From positions 2,914,001 through 2,978,000 of the forward strand of contig NZ_CP027860.1 of NCBI RefSeq assembly GCF_003015185.1: DNA of 64,000 nt. Reading direction: 5' to 3'. Under the pieces are notes generated by a model that worked only from the letters and a program-made list of their open reading frames with translations, ran no database searches and was not told the origin of the DNA. Shown in pieces: positions 37,201 to 45,691 of this stretch; within the stretch, counting starts at the first letter, position 1, and each line of letters starts with the position of its first letter. The stretch is from Ahniella affigens (lineage in GTDB: Bacteria > Pseudomonadota > Gammaproteobacteria > Xanthomonadales > Ahniellaceae). Position numbers and translations under genes: made by a program.

Positions 37201-39288
37201 TCAGAACCGCCAATCCACGCCGAGCACAAAATTACGGCCCACGGCATCAATGCCCGAGCCATGCTCGCGGTATTGCTTGTCGCCGATGTTCTGCACCTGG
37301 AAGCTCAGATCCACCGCGTCATTCAGCGCATACACCGTGCCGATGTCCCAACGGGCCCAGCCGCCGGTGCCATTCGGGTCGATGCGCGGATCGCCGAGGT
37401 CACGATCGGACAGGCGGTCTTGTGTTGCTGCCGCGAGCACGCCTGCGTTGAACCGCCATTGATCGTCCATCTGCCAGTTCAGATCCAGACTCGCGTTCAG
37501 CGGCGCGATGCGGTCGGCTGGCGCCTCGTTGCCATCCAGTTTCTCGGTACCGCGGGTGTAATTCAGGCTGCCATCGAGCCACCAGGCCTCGGCCAGCGTC
37601 CAGTTGAAGCCAAACTCGACGCCATACAGCGTCGCTTCGGTCGCATTGACGTTCTGTACTTCGCGGCGCGACCCCACATTGCGGCCGGTGAACACCGTGA
37701 CGATCTTGTCGTCGTACTGGCTCTGGAACGCATACGCTTCGAAGTCGAACGCGTCGCCATCATGCTTGACACCCACATCCACGCTGACCAGCGTTTCCGG
37801 CTTCAGATTCGGATTCGGAATCGCGAAGCGGTTGCTCGGACGGTTGCCGAACTGGCCCACGTCGAAGATGTTCGGGGCACGGAAACCGCGTCCAACATTC
37901 GCCACGAGCCGCGTGCCATCAGCCACCGCCACACTGATACCCGTGTGACCACTGAACGCGCTGTTGTCGATCTTGACACCCGCCAACGAACCCTGCCGCG
38001 GAATATCCAGATTGAAATCGCTGTACCGACCAGCAATCACCCAATCGACCGAGTCATTGATTTCCCAATCGTCAATCGCGTAGAGTGCCCAGCTTTCCTG
38101 CACCGAACCGTTCGGGAAGCGCGCCAGCGCCGTGGTGCCCACGCCCGTGCGAATGTCGACATTGGTGCGGTACGCCTTGACCTTTTCACCGTAAGCCTCG
38201 GCGCCCACCGAATAGCGGTGACCACCCTCATTGCTACCACTCAGCAGCACCGAACCACCGGTCATACGATCAGTATTCTGTTCCTGCGCTTCGCTGAATG
38301 CGCCGGTATCGCGACTGCGGCGATCATCGCGGATGGCCTGCTTGCCCACCTGCGCCCGAATATTCTGGAACAGGCCGTTGTCCAGGCTGTTTTCCCAGGC
38401 CAGCTGCGCAAACGTGCGTTGTTGCGGTTCAAACGTCGCGGTGGCCGACGTGGCCGTCGTCTGACCATAGCCCGGCACCAGTTCGTCGTGGCGATACGTC
38501 AGCGGCTGATACGTGTCCTGCACATTCAGCGTGAAGCGGCCAAAATCGTGCGCATCGTACGCCAGCTTGGCGTTGACCGAGTTCGACTCGAACGACGAGA
38601 ACGGCCGTTCATCGCCGCCACCGATTTCGCGGTTGCCGACATTGATGGTCGTCGCGCTGACTTGCGCGGCAAAATTTTCGCCCTTGCCCGCACCCGAGTA
38701 ATGCCCAATCCGCAAGGACTGCGCACTGTCGGCCCGGAAGCGCACTTCGTGCCGCATGCTGTGCTCGTCCAGTTCGAGCGGATTCGGCGTCAGCATGTTG
38801 ACCACGCCACCCATCGCGTCACTGCCGTACAGGCCAGCCGACGGGCCGCGCAGCAGTTCGAGACGGTCCAGCGACTGCCCGTCTACCAGCGCGAAGTACT
38901 GGTTCGGCGCGTTGCGGAAGATACCGCTGTTCAAACGGAAGCCGTCGACCAGATGCAGGATTTCCGAGCCCTTGCTACCGCGAATGAACACGGCGGCCTG
39001 ACCGGGCGTGGTCTGCTGCACAAACGCACCAGGCGTCCCGCGCAGCGATTCGATCACCGTGCCATCGGCTTGGTGCAGCTTTTCCGGTCCAACCACCACG
39101 ACGGGCGAGGCGATCTTGGCGCTGTCTTCCGGTACCAAGGTCGCCGTGACCTGCACCGCTTCCAGACGATCAGCATCCCGATCGTTCTTCTTGGCCGAGT
39201 CAGCGGCGTGCGCGCCGCCCGCCAAAACACTGGCAATCGCGATCGTGAGGAGGTTGCGTGATAATTGTGATGATTGTGTGATCGTCAT
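37201..39288 (-). CDS. TonB-dependent outer-membrane receptor
   Basis: 695 aa from the ATG at 39288 (MTITQSSQLSRNLL); ATGs at 39297 and 39330 in the same frame are alternatives. Signal peptide ends near AGGAHA. The plug domain is clear: a TonB-box-like DRLEAVQVTA, then VVVVGPEKLHQADGTVIESLRGTPGAFV, AVFIRGSKGSEILHLVDGFRLN, LDRLELLRGPSAGLYGSDAMGGVVNMLTP. The barrel ends NFVLGVDWRF with the terminal Phe needed for insertion. The overall organisation is closest to BtuB/siderophore receptors, but no cobalamin riboswitch is visible upstream, so the ligand is open. Divergent from a two-component system that might respond to the same substrate. Confidence 0.9.
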   Translation of the reverse strand: MTITQSSQLSRNLLTIAIASVLAGGAHAADSAKKNDRDADRLEAVQVTATLVPEDSAKIASPVVVVGPEKLHQADGTVIESLRGTPGAFVQQTTPGQAAVFIRGSKGSEILHLVDGFRLNSGIFRNAPNQYFALVDGQSLDRLELLRGPSAGLYGSDAMGGVVNMLTPNPLELDEHSMRHEVRFRADSAQSLRIGHYSGAGKGENFAAQVSATTINVGNREIGGGDERPFSSFESNSVNAKLAYDAHDFGRFTLNVQDTYQPLTYRHDELVPGYGQTTATSATATFEPQQRTFAQLAWENSLDNGLFQNIRAQVGKQAIRDDRRSRDTGAFSEAQEQNTDRMTGGSVLLSGSNEGGHRYSVGAEAYGEKVKAYRTNVDIRTGVGTTALARFPNGSVQESWALYAIDDWEINDSVDWVIAGRYSDFNLDIPRQGSLAGVKIDNSAFSGHTGISVAVADGTRLVANVGRGFRAPNIFDVGQFGNRPSNRFAIPNPNLKPETLVSVDVGVKHDGDAFDFEAYAFQSQYDDKIVTVFTGRNVGSRREVQNVNATEATLYGVEFGFNWTLAEAWWLDGSLNYTRGTEKLDGNEAPADRIAPLNASLDLNWQMDDQWRFNAGVLAAATQDRLSDRDLGDPRIDPNGTGGWARWDIGTVYALNDAVDLSFQVQNIGDKQYREHGSGIDAVGRNFVLGVDWRF

Positions 39289-39348
39289 ACGGAGCATCTC
39301 GGGGGTTGGGCAAACCAGCGACGCTAGCAAGGGGCGAAACCCGGAAGC

Positions 39349-39366
39349 ATCCGCCTACAGGCGGAT
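39349..39366. promoter_or_regulatory. Hairpin in the receptor/two-component intergenic region
   Basis: ATCCGCC-taca-GGCGGAT, perfect 7-bp stem in the 270-base divergent spacer 39289-39558, 60 bases upstream of the receptor start. It is the right place for an operator or a leader hairpin. No riboswitch consensus recognised elsewhere in the spacer. Confidence 0.4.
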
Positions 39367-39558
39367 TTCAAATCACTTTCTGATCGCAAATCCTTCACAT
39401 AACCATCCCGTGGCGGACCAGCCCCTACGTCCCGCGACGGATCGCGCTTATGCCGTCACGATCGGCCAAAACGCCCCCAGGTCCCGAGTGTCTTGGCCGG
39501 GATTTTCCTCCGCCTCAGGTCGCAGGCACGCGCCGGCTCAAGCTGCGAGAATCGGGAG

Positions 39559-40959
39559 ATGCCCAAACAACTTGGCCTGCTGCCCAAACTCGCGTTCTTT
39601 TTTCTGCTGCTGGCGTTACCTGCCTTGCTGCTGCTGGACTTTGTCCGCGCCAGTATCGAGTTCAATGCGCTCACCCGTACGCTCGAATCAGATCAGCTCC
39701 GCCGGGAGATTCAGCGCGAGCAGGCGGCGATGGCCCGTCACTTGACCGAGCGCGAACTGGTCGGCCTCGGAACGACCCGTGACCTCGAGCGCTGGGTCCT
39801 GCGTCTGGCGCAGCGCAGCCACAAAGTGCTCGGCGACCACGCATTGACATTGGCGGAGCAAAGGCGGCAGCCCATTCGCGCCTTTCTGGTTGACGACCAT
39901 GGCCAGATCGTTGTCGACAGCCATACCGGCGGCTTCAACAAACAAGCGCATGACTGGCTACTGTCCGAAGCACCCCGAGACGATCCGACCTTGCGCTGGC
40001 GGCGCCAGGGCAGCCTGTTCACGTACTTGCATCCGCTGGAAGGCATTCCCGACCGAAGCCTGGTGCTGCAATTCGAATTGGCCACACCCGCCCAGAACTT
40101 TTTGAATCGAGCGCGGATCGAGTGGCCGATCATGCTGCTCGATGGTCTCCTGCTGGCCCTCGCATCGGCGTTCTTTCTGCGCGCCTGGGTGATCGCCCGG
40201 TTGGCCCGGATGCGCGCCGCCGCGCTGGAATGGCGGCAAGGCAATCTACAGACCCGGATCAATGATCCGAATCGCGACGAAATCGGCCTGATCTCGGAAG
40301 AGCTCGACCGGGTCCCGGTCGCCCTGGATGCGCTGATGCAAGCCAATGCAGCGCTGATCGGCGCCGATGAGCGCGCCCGCTTGGCGCGCGATCTCCACGA
40401 CACGGTCAAGCAGAAGGCCTTTGGACTCGCCATGCAGCTCGCGGCGGTCGAGGGCAACCCGGATCCGGCAGCGCGCAGCAACCTGCTGAAAGAGTGCCGG
40501 ACCTTGGTCGCCGATATTCAGCGCTCGCTGGTTGAAATCATCGATGACCTCAAACCCGTGGCCGGCGTGCCGTTCGCGGTACGCCTCCAGAACGACATCG
40601 AGGCGTGGTCGCGCCGCAGCGGCATCGCTGTATTCATTGACCTCAGCGGCGCCGATTCGGTCGCCCTGACCGATCAAGCCAACCTCAACGCCATTCTGAG
40701 CGAAGCCCTGGCCAATGTGCACCGGCACAGCCAGGCGCGACGCGTCGACATTACGCTGATCCGCCAACGCAACGAACTTCAATTCAGTATTGTCGATGAT
40801 GGCTTGGGCGGCGCCCGCGCCAGCGCGGGTCGTGGCATCGGGCACCTGAATTCACGTGCCGCAGAGCTCCCGAACGGCCACTGTCGCATTGACAGCGACG
40901 CGCGCGGCACGCGCATCGACATCCGCTGGACCTTACGCCAAGAGACCAAAACCCCATGA
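39559..40959 (+). CDS. Sensor histidine kinase, NarL-partner type (HisKA_3)
   Basis: 466 aa from ATG 39559. An N-terminal membrane helix (KLAFFFLLLALPALLLLDFV), a periplasmic sensor region of about 160 residues, a second helix (IMLLDGLLLALASAFFLRAWV), a HAMP-like segment (RLARMRAAALEWRQGNLQTRI), then a HisKA_3 dimerisation domain with phospho-acceptor H280 in ARLARDLHDTVKQ. The ATPase domain has the N-box ALANVHRHSQA and G-box DDGLGG/GRGIGHLNSRA. It phosphorylates the LuxR-type regulator encoded next, whose start overlaps its stop (ATGA). Confidence 0.92.
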   Translation: MPKQLGLLPKLAFFFLLLALPALLLLDFVRASIEFNALTRTLESDQLRREIQREQAAMARHLTERELVGLGTTRDLERWVLRLAQRSHKVLGDHALTLAEQRRQPIRAFLVDDHGQIVVDSHTGGFNKQAHDWLLSEAPRDDPTLRWRRQGSLFTYLHPLEGIPDRSLVLQFELATPAQNFLNRARIEWPIMLLDGLLLALASAFFLRAWVIARLARMRAAALEWRQGNLQTRINDPNRDEIGLISEELDRVPVALDALMQANAALIGADERARLARDLHDTVKQKAFGLAMQLAAVEGNPDPAARSNLLKECRTLVADIQRSLVEIIDDLKPVAGVPFAVRLQNDIEAWSRRSGIAVFIDLSGADSVALTDQANLNAILSEALANVHRHSQARRVDITLIRQRNELQFSIVDDGLGGARASAGRGIGHLNSRAAELPNGHCRIDSDARGTRIDIRWTLRQETKTP

Positions 40960-41582
40960 GCATCCGAATCCTGATCGCCGATGATCACCCCATTGTCCGC
41001 CGTGGCCTTGCCATGTATCTCGCCCCGCAAGCGGGAATCGAACTGATCGGCGAAGCCGAAGATGCCGAAACGGCCTTGCGCCTGTGCCTGCAACTGAAAC
41101 CCGATGTACTGCTGCTGGACTTGTTGATGCCCGGCAATGGGATCGACGTGCTCCGCAGCGTGCGGCAGAACAAGCTGCCGATCCGCGTGCTGGTGCTGAC
41201 GTCGTCCGAGGAACGTGCCCCCGTGGCCGCAGCCTTGCGCGCCGGCGCCGACTCGTATCTGCTGAAAGACAGCGCGCCGGAGTTCGTGCTCGATAGCATC
41301 CGCCGCACCGCTGCCGGCGAGACCATCTTCCACCCGCGGATCATGCCGTTGGTCACGTCGGCACTCACCGAAATCTCGGGCGCCGAACAACTGAGTCAGC
41401 GTGAACGCGAAGTCCTGATGATGATCGCGGAAGGCGCCAGCAACCAGGCGATTGCGGATAGTCTTGGCATTGGCATCAAAACGGTGAAAACCCACGTGAG
41501 CAACATCCTGGCCAAACTTGGCGTTGAAGACCGCACGCAGGCAGCCGTGTTTGCGTGGCGCGAAGGGCTGCAGAAAACCTGA
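40956..41582 (+). CDS. LuxR/NarL-family response regulator
   Basis: 208 aa. Receiver domain residues 1-120 with the acidic pocket D9/D10 (IADDH), phospho-acceptor D55 (LLLDLLMPG) and K105-region lysine (YLLKDSAPE). C-terminal GerE helix-turn-helix: LSQREREVLMMIAEGASNQAIADSLGIGIKTVKTHVSNILAKLGVEDRTQA. Partner of the kinase immediately upstream (4-base overlap). Its stop overlaps the ATG of the NRDE gene (TGATG), so the operon continues. Probable targets nearby include the divergent TonB receptor. Confidence 0.94.
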   Translation: MSIRILIADDHPIVRRGLAMYLAPQAGIELIGEAEDAETALRLCLQLKPDVLLLDLLMPGNGIDVLRSVRQNKLPIRVLVLTSSEERAPVAAALRAGADSYLLKDSAPEFVLDSIRRTAAGETIFHPRIMPLVTSALTEISGAEQLSQREREVLMMIAEGASNQAIADSLGIGIKTVKTHVSNILAKLGVEDRTQAAVFAWREGLQKT

Positions 41583-42349
41583 TGTGCCTGATCGCGTTTG
41601 CCTATCAGGTGCATCCGCTGTACGAGCTGATTCTGATCGGCAATCGCGACGAATTTCATGCCCGTCCGAGCGACGCGTTGCATGCGCATGTGGACGCCCC
41701 TGGCGTCTATGGCGGACGCGATGCGCAAGCCGGCGGCGGTTGGCTGCTGGTGCATGCTGCCGGCCGCCTCGTCACTGTGACCAATGTCCGGCATGGCAGT
41801 CCGGAGCAGGCCAAGCGCTCACGCGGACAATTGGTCAAAGGCCTGATCACCGACACGCGCCCAGCTGCCGCCCTGCACGCCATTAGTGACGCAGAAGCCA
41901 AGCGCTTTGGCCGCTTCAACGCCCTCGCGTTTGATCGCGATGGTTTGAGTTATCTGCGCAATTTTCCGGAGGTCAGCCGAGAGCGCCTGGGCCCTGGTGT
42001 CTATGGCCTGTCGAATGGCGCCTTGAACACGCCATGGCCCAAGGTCGCACGCACGCGCAGCGCCTTGGAGGCGTGGTTGGATCGCGGCGACGCCGACCCC
42101 ACCGCATTGCTCGATATACTGAAGCACCAACAGCAGTTTGCCGATGCCGAATTGCCCGATACCGGCGTGGGCTTGGAGTGGGAACGCCTGCTGTCTTCGC
42201 CCTTCATTGTCGGCGAGCATTACGGCACCCGGGCCAGCTCGCTCGTGTTGGTCGGCCGCGACCAGATCCGTTTCATCGAACAAAGCTTTGGCCCGAATGC
42301 CACGCCGCTCGGCCAACGAGAGTTGTTGATCGCTCGTGAACCGGCATAA
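41582..42349 (+). CDS. NRDE family (TANGO2-like) protein
   Basis: 255 aa from ATG 41582, coupled to the response regulator stop. Family signature: N-terminal Cys2 (MCLIAFAYQVHP, potential Ntn-type nucleophile after Met removal) and the eponymous NRDE in LILIGNRDEFHARPSDAL, then GGRDAQAGGGWLLVHAAGRLVTVTNVR. These proteins are homologous to human TANGO2, implicated in haem and lipid handling, but the bacterial activity is not established. Interesting in this context because hemW, a haem chaperone gene, follows directly: the TAA stop ends with the A of the hemW ATG. Confidence 0.9.
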   Translation: MCLIAFAYQVHPLYELILIGNRDEFHARPSDALHAHVDAPGVYGGRDAQAGGGWLLVHAAGRLVTVTNVRHGSPEQAKRSRGQLVKGLITDTRPAAALHAISDAEAKRFGRFNALAFDRDGLSYLRNFPEVSRERLGPGVYGLSNGALNTPWPKVARTRSALEAWLDRGDADPTALLDILKHQQQFADAELPDTGVGLEWERLLSSPFIVGEHYGTRASSLVLVGRDQIRFIEQSFGPNATPLGQRELLIAREPA

Positions 42350-43560
42350 TGCCGGCCATGCAACCCGCTGCGATCCCCCTCTCACTCTACGTGCACATTC
42401 CCTGGTGTGTGCGCAAATGCCCCTACTGCGACTTCAATTCGCACGAACGTCAGGACGATGCCGAGCCGCAATACGTTGCCGCGTTGATTCAAGACGTCGT
42501 CCAGGAGTGTGTGCGCGTGCCGAGCCTGGCCGAGCGCGATATCGTCTCCGTGTTCTTTGGCGGCGGCACCCCGAGCCTGTTTTCGGGCGCGAGTATCCAG
42601 ACCATTCTCGATGGCATGCGCCGCCAGTTGCGCTTTGCCAGCGATTGCGAGATCACCCTCGAAACGAATCCCGGCACCGCTGAGTACGACCGCTTCGAGG
42701 CGTATCTGGAGGCCGGCGTCAATCGCCTGAGCTTTGGCATTCAGAGCTTTGATCCCGCCAAGCTCAAGCGCCTGGGCCGCATTCACGACGAGCAACAAGC
42801 CCGGGCGGCAGTCCGCGCGGCCCAACGTGCCGGCTTTGCCAACATCAATCTGGATCTGATGTATGCACTGCCCGAACAGACCTTGGCCGGCGCGTTGCAG
42901 GATGTCGCCGAGGCCATCGCGCTTGGCCCGATCCATTTGTCGCACTACCAACTCACCTTGGAGCCGAACACACTGTTTGCCGCGAAGCCACCGCCGCTAC
43001 CCGACGACGACTTGGCCTACGACATGCAACTGGCTTGCCAGGATGCCATGGCGGCCGCGGGCTTTACCCAATACGAAGTTTCAGCCTACGCCGCGGCAGG
43101 CCGACAAGCGCGCCACAACCGCAACTATTGGCAGTTCGGCGACTACATCGGGCTCGGCGCCGGCGCCCATGGCAAACTGACGCTGCCGGACGGGTCGATC
43201 ATCCGCAGTGCGCGCAAGAAACTGCCGCGCAGCTATTTGAACGGCATCGCCACGAATCATGTGCTCGCCGAGTGGCAGGCGATTCCGAAGCATCGACTGC
43301 CATTCGAGTTCATGTTGAACGCGTTGCGGTTGAACGAGGGCTTTGCGGTGGCGCAGTTTGCCCAACGCACCGGCCTGCCATGGTCTGACATTCAGCCGCA
43401 GATCGATTCGGCGATTGCCGATGGCTTGCTGGAGCTCGCTGCCGAACCGCACGGCACCCTGTGCCGTCCCACCGAACTCGGCCGTCGATTCCTGAACGAT
43501 CTGATCGAACGATTTCTGCCGGACGAATCGCCACCTAGCGATGCGATCGCTACGCGCTGA
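42349..43560 (+). CDS. hemW: Radical SAM haem chaperone HemW (coproporphyrinogen oxidase-like)
   Basis: Haem-binding radical SAM protein thought to deliver haem to apoproteins; often misnamed oxygen-independent coproporphyrinogen III oxidase. 403 aa. The cluster motif is C-x3-C-x2-C (PWCVRKCPYCDFNSH), after LYVHIP. Further signatures: VFFGGGTPSLF, ETNPGTAEYDRF, GVNRLSFGIQSFDPAKLKRLGRIH, NINLDLMYALPEQT, HLSHYQLTLEPNT and YEVSAYAAAGRQARHNRNYW. An ATG nine bases further in (42358) is an equally possible start. Coupled to the NRDE gene. Confidence 0.93.
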   Translation: MPAMQPAAIPLSLYVHIPWCVRKCPYCDFNSHERQDDAEPQYVAALIQDVVQECVRVPSLAERDIVSVFFGGGTPSLFSGASIQTILDGMRRQLRFASDCEITLETNPGTAEYDRFEAYLEAGVNRLSFGIQSFDPAKLKRLGRIHDEQQARAAVRAAQRAGFANINLDLMYALPEQTLAGALQDVAEAIALGPIHLSHYQLTLEPNTLFAAKPPPLPDDDLAYDMQLACQDAMAAAGFTQYEVSAYAAAGRQARHNRNYWQFGDYIGLGAGAHGKLTLPDGSIIRSARKKLPRSYLNGIATNHVLAEWQAIPKHRLPFEFMLNALRLNEGFAVAQFAQRTGLPWSDIQPQIDSAIADGLLELAAEPHGTLCRPTELGRRFLNDLIERFLPDESPPSDAIATR

Positions 43561-43664
43561 ATGCGAAGTTGAGGGGGCGCCAAATGACGCGGCGGCAAGC
43601 CCCTCGCCGCTTGCACCAATGCCGCCAAGCGACCAACATTGCCGCTTCGTCGATCATTGTCACC

Positions 43665-44228
43665 ATGCGCCCTCGCAAACCCAGCTCGCCTAAAGAACAA
43701 GCCCTGCGTCTGCTCGCCCGCCGCGAACACTCGGCGAAAGAGCTCGCGCTAAAACTGAAGCGCAAGTCGCGCGAATCGGTGGTATCCGACACGCTCGGTG
43801 CCGACGAATTGAGCCCGGAACTCGAAGCGCTGATGGACACCCCGCGTGCGCCGCAGCCCATCAATACCGACGCCCTGATCAGCGAACTGCAGGCCGACCA
43901 ATACCAGAGCGATGAACGCTTTGCCCGCGCGCTGGTTCGCCGCCGCGCGAGCGATGGCTATGGCCCCGTTCGGATCCGCGCCGAATTGAAGACGCACGGC
44001 ATCGCCGGCCCAGTGATCGAACAAGCGTTCAACGAGGCGGAAGTGGATTGGAGCGAGCAATTGGATCGCCAAGTGCAACGCCACCTCAAACTCGTACAAG
44101 GCAGCCGCCAAGAACAACTCAAGTTGGCAGCGAAACTGCAACAACGTGGATTTGCCGGTGATCAGATTCGAGGCGCCATGCGCCGGGCGGCGGCTGGGTC
44201 AGACGACAGCGACGGGTTCGACGACTGA
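43665..44228 (+). CDS. recX: Regulatory protein RecX with an insert
   Basis: Modulator of RecA filaments. 187 aa from ATG 43665; family usually 150-160 aa. Helical repeats are recognisable: KEQALRLLARREHSAKELALKLKRK, LISELQADQYQSDERFARALVRRRASDGYGPVRIRAELKTHGIAGPVIEQAF, and QLKLAAKLQQRGFAGDQIRGAM. Between the first repeat and the DERFA motif there is an extra segment of about 35-40 residues (TLGADELSPELEALMDTPRA) that ordinary RecX lacks. The C-terminus is acidic. recA is not in this window; the gene follows hemW by 104 bases. Confidence 0.85.
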   Translation: MRPRKPSSPKEQALRLLARREHSAKELALKLKRKSRESVVSDTLGADELSPELEALMDTPRAPQPINTDALISELQADQYQSDERFARALVRRRASDGYGPVRIRAELKTHGIAGPVIEQAFNEAEVDWSEQLDRQVQRHLKLVQGSRQEQLKLAAKLQQRGFAGDQIRGAMRRAAAGSDDSDGFDD

Positions 44229-44363
44229 CCCGATAGAAGCGCGACTTTTGGGAGGGCCTTCAGGCCCGAACCAATCTGGCCGCAAGCCCCGTTCGCCTTT
44301 TTGTGGGAGGGCCATCAGGCCCGAACCAATCTGGCCGCCGGCTTGATTCGGAGCCAAACCCGA

Positions 44364-44592
44364 TCTCGTCAAACACGCCGTAACCCATTGGTTTTGCTAA
44401 CCAATAGATTGCGAACGGTGGCGATTCTGACCGCAAGTAGCCCCCTCCCCAACCCTCCCCCGCGATCGCGGGAGAGGGAGCGCTCACGCTCCTACGTGAG
44501 TGTGAGAGGGCTGGGGAGAGGGCTACTTGCCACACAGTGCCGTCGTAAAAATCGCGCATCGTCGCCGAGAGTTTGATGCGCGAATAAGCGCA
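44364..44592. repeat. Compound repeat with MITE-like core (copy 3)
   Basis: Inverted copy of the 6784-7010 element. The core 44433-44530 starts GCAAGTA and ends TACTTGC. The left flank (aaacacgccgtaacccattggttttgctaacc) matches the reverse complement of the right flank of copy 2, and the right flank (cacacagtgccgtcg...atcgcgcatcgtcg...gcgcgaataagcgcacc) matches its left flank. Part of the geneless stretch 44229-45136, which also holds two copies of a gggagggcc(t/a)tcaggcccgaaccaatctggccg direct repeat at about 44249-44339. Confidence 0.75.
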
Positions 44593-44960
44593 CCAAAAGC
44601 GGCGGCTCCCTCTCCCACGCGAGTGGGAGAGGGCTGGGGAGAGGGCTACTTGCCACACAGTGCCGTCGTAAAAATCGCGCATCGTCGCTGACAGTTTGAT
44701 GCGCGAATAAGCGCACCAAAAGCGGCGGCTCCCTCTCCCACGCGAGTGGGAGAGGGCTGGGGAGAGGGCTACTTGCCACACAGTGCCGTCGTAAAAATCG
44801 CGCATCGTCGCTGACAGTTTGATGCGCGAATAGGCGCACCAAAGGGGCGGCTGGACTCCCACGCGAGTGAGAGAGGGCTACTTGCCACACAGTGCCGTCG
44901 TGAAAGTCGCGCATTGTCACTGACAACTTGGTGCGCGAATATGCGCACCTTCGGTGCGAC
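44509..44960. repeat. Tandem array, four units of ~123 bp
   Basis: The word CACACAGTGCCGTCGT begins at 44531, 44654, 44777 and 44886: periods 123, 123 and 109. Each unit holds the hairpin CTCCCAC-gcga-GTGGGAG, the ggctacttgcc half of the MITE-like terminal repeat, and a second hairpin around gcgcatcgtcg...gatgcgcgaat. Units 1-3 are almost identical, the fourth is degenerate. Apparent ORFs across it on both strands are repeat artefacts. Confidence 0.85.
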
Positions 44961-45136
44961 CAAAACGCCGACCAGACGCGTCGCTCCAAACCGTCCCTAC
45001 GGCACAACCCCAAAATATCCCTGCGGCCCAGCATCGGTCGAATACCCGCGCCCGACTTGCCCCAACCAACCGCCACCAGTATGATCCAAGGCTGACAACG
45101 CCAGACCAGCCCCCCAGGCCCTGGCCATAATCAAAT

Positions 45137-45212
<76 letters not shown>

Positions 45213-45226
45213 AACTTTGAACATTA

Positions 45227-45251
45227 GCCGGCCCACCAGGCCGGCTTTTTT
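45227..45251 (+). terminator. Rho-independent terminator of the tRNA gene
   Basis: GCCGGCC-cacca-GGCCGGC followed by TTTTTT; a perfect 7-bp GC stem 15 bases after the tRNA CCA. Confidence 0.92.
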
Positions 45252-45388
45252 GTTGCCTCAACGATCAGATCCCGCACGCAAGCCACCGCGTTCCACAAGC
45301 GCCAGAACGGCACTCGTTTGGCACGATTGACGCAAACACGTCATCCAACCTGACCCCGCGCCTGGAACGGCCCACCAAGTCCGGGCGT

Positions 45389-45691
45389 CTACTCAAAACC
45401 GTCCTGAAACATGGCATCGGTCGGTGCCGCACAAGCCGCAAGCGTCGCATCCAAGCTTTTGATCTGATAGCGCGCGCTTGCCTCTGGTGCAAACGAATCG
45501 CCTTGAAGCGTACCCGACACCACGAATCGCGCCGATGTCGGCAATGCTTCAACCTCGCGCTGCACTTCCCCAGTCACGCGATACCGGGATGGCGGCTCCG
45601 CACAAACCGGCAGCACGACGCCCAGAGCAAGCAAGCTGGCCGCCCTCAAGACCAACCATCGCGATTGCCAAGCGGAACCATGCTCACTCAT
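45389..45691 (-). CDS. Small secreted protein with C-terminal FQDGFE tail
   Basis: 100 aa from the ATG at 45691 (MSEHGSAWQSRWLVLRAAS); the open frame extends 25 codons further over the upstream gene but the coupled ATG is more likely. A signal peptide (SLLALGVVLPVCA) precedes a short beta-rich region (RYRVTGEVQREVEALPTSARFVVSGTLQGDSF). It ends APTDAMFQDGFE, the F-x-D-G-F-E tail seen on unrelated exported proteins in this order. The start overlaps the upstream stop by 8 bases (ATGAGTGA), so it is coupled to, and may assist, the S74-domain protein. Confidence 0.65.
   Translation of the reverse strand: MSEHGSAWQSRWLVLRAASLLALGVVLPVCAEPPSRYRVTGEVQREVEALPTSARFVVSGTLQGDSFAPEASARYQIKSLDATLAACAAPTDAMFQDGFE

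Noticed and set aside
37129-39261. 710-codon ORF on the plus strand opposite the TonB receptor
   Set aside because: Arg/Ala/His-rich shadow of the real receptor frame; no domain motifs, while the minus-strand protein has a complete plug and barrel.
39289-39558. Cobalamin riboswitch upstream of the TonB receptor
   Set aside because: No B12-box-like sequence found in the spacer, only a 7-bp hairpin.
44260-44862. 200-codon minus-strand ORF encoding repeated KLSATMRDFYDGT peptides
   Set aside because: Translation of the 123-bp tandem repeat; periodic peptide reflects DNA repetition, not a gene.
44509-44960. CRISPR-like array
   Set aside because: Units are 123 bp and nearly identical throughout, with no short repeat/unique-spacer pattern and no cas genes nearby.
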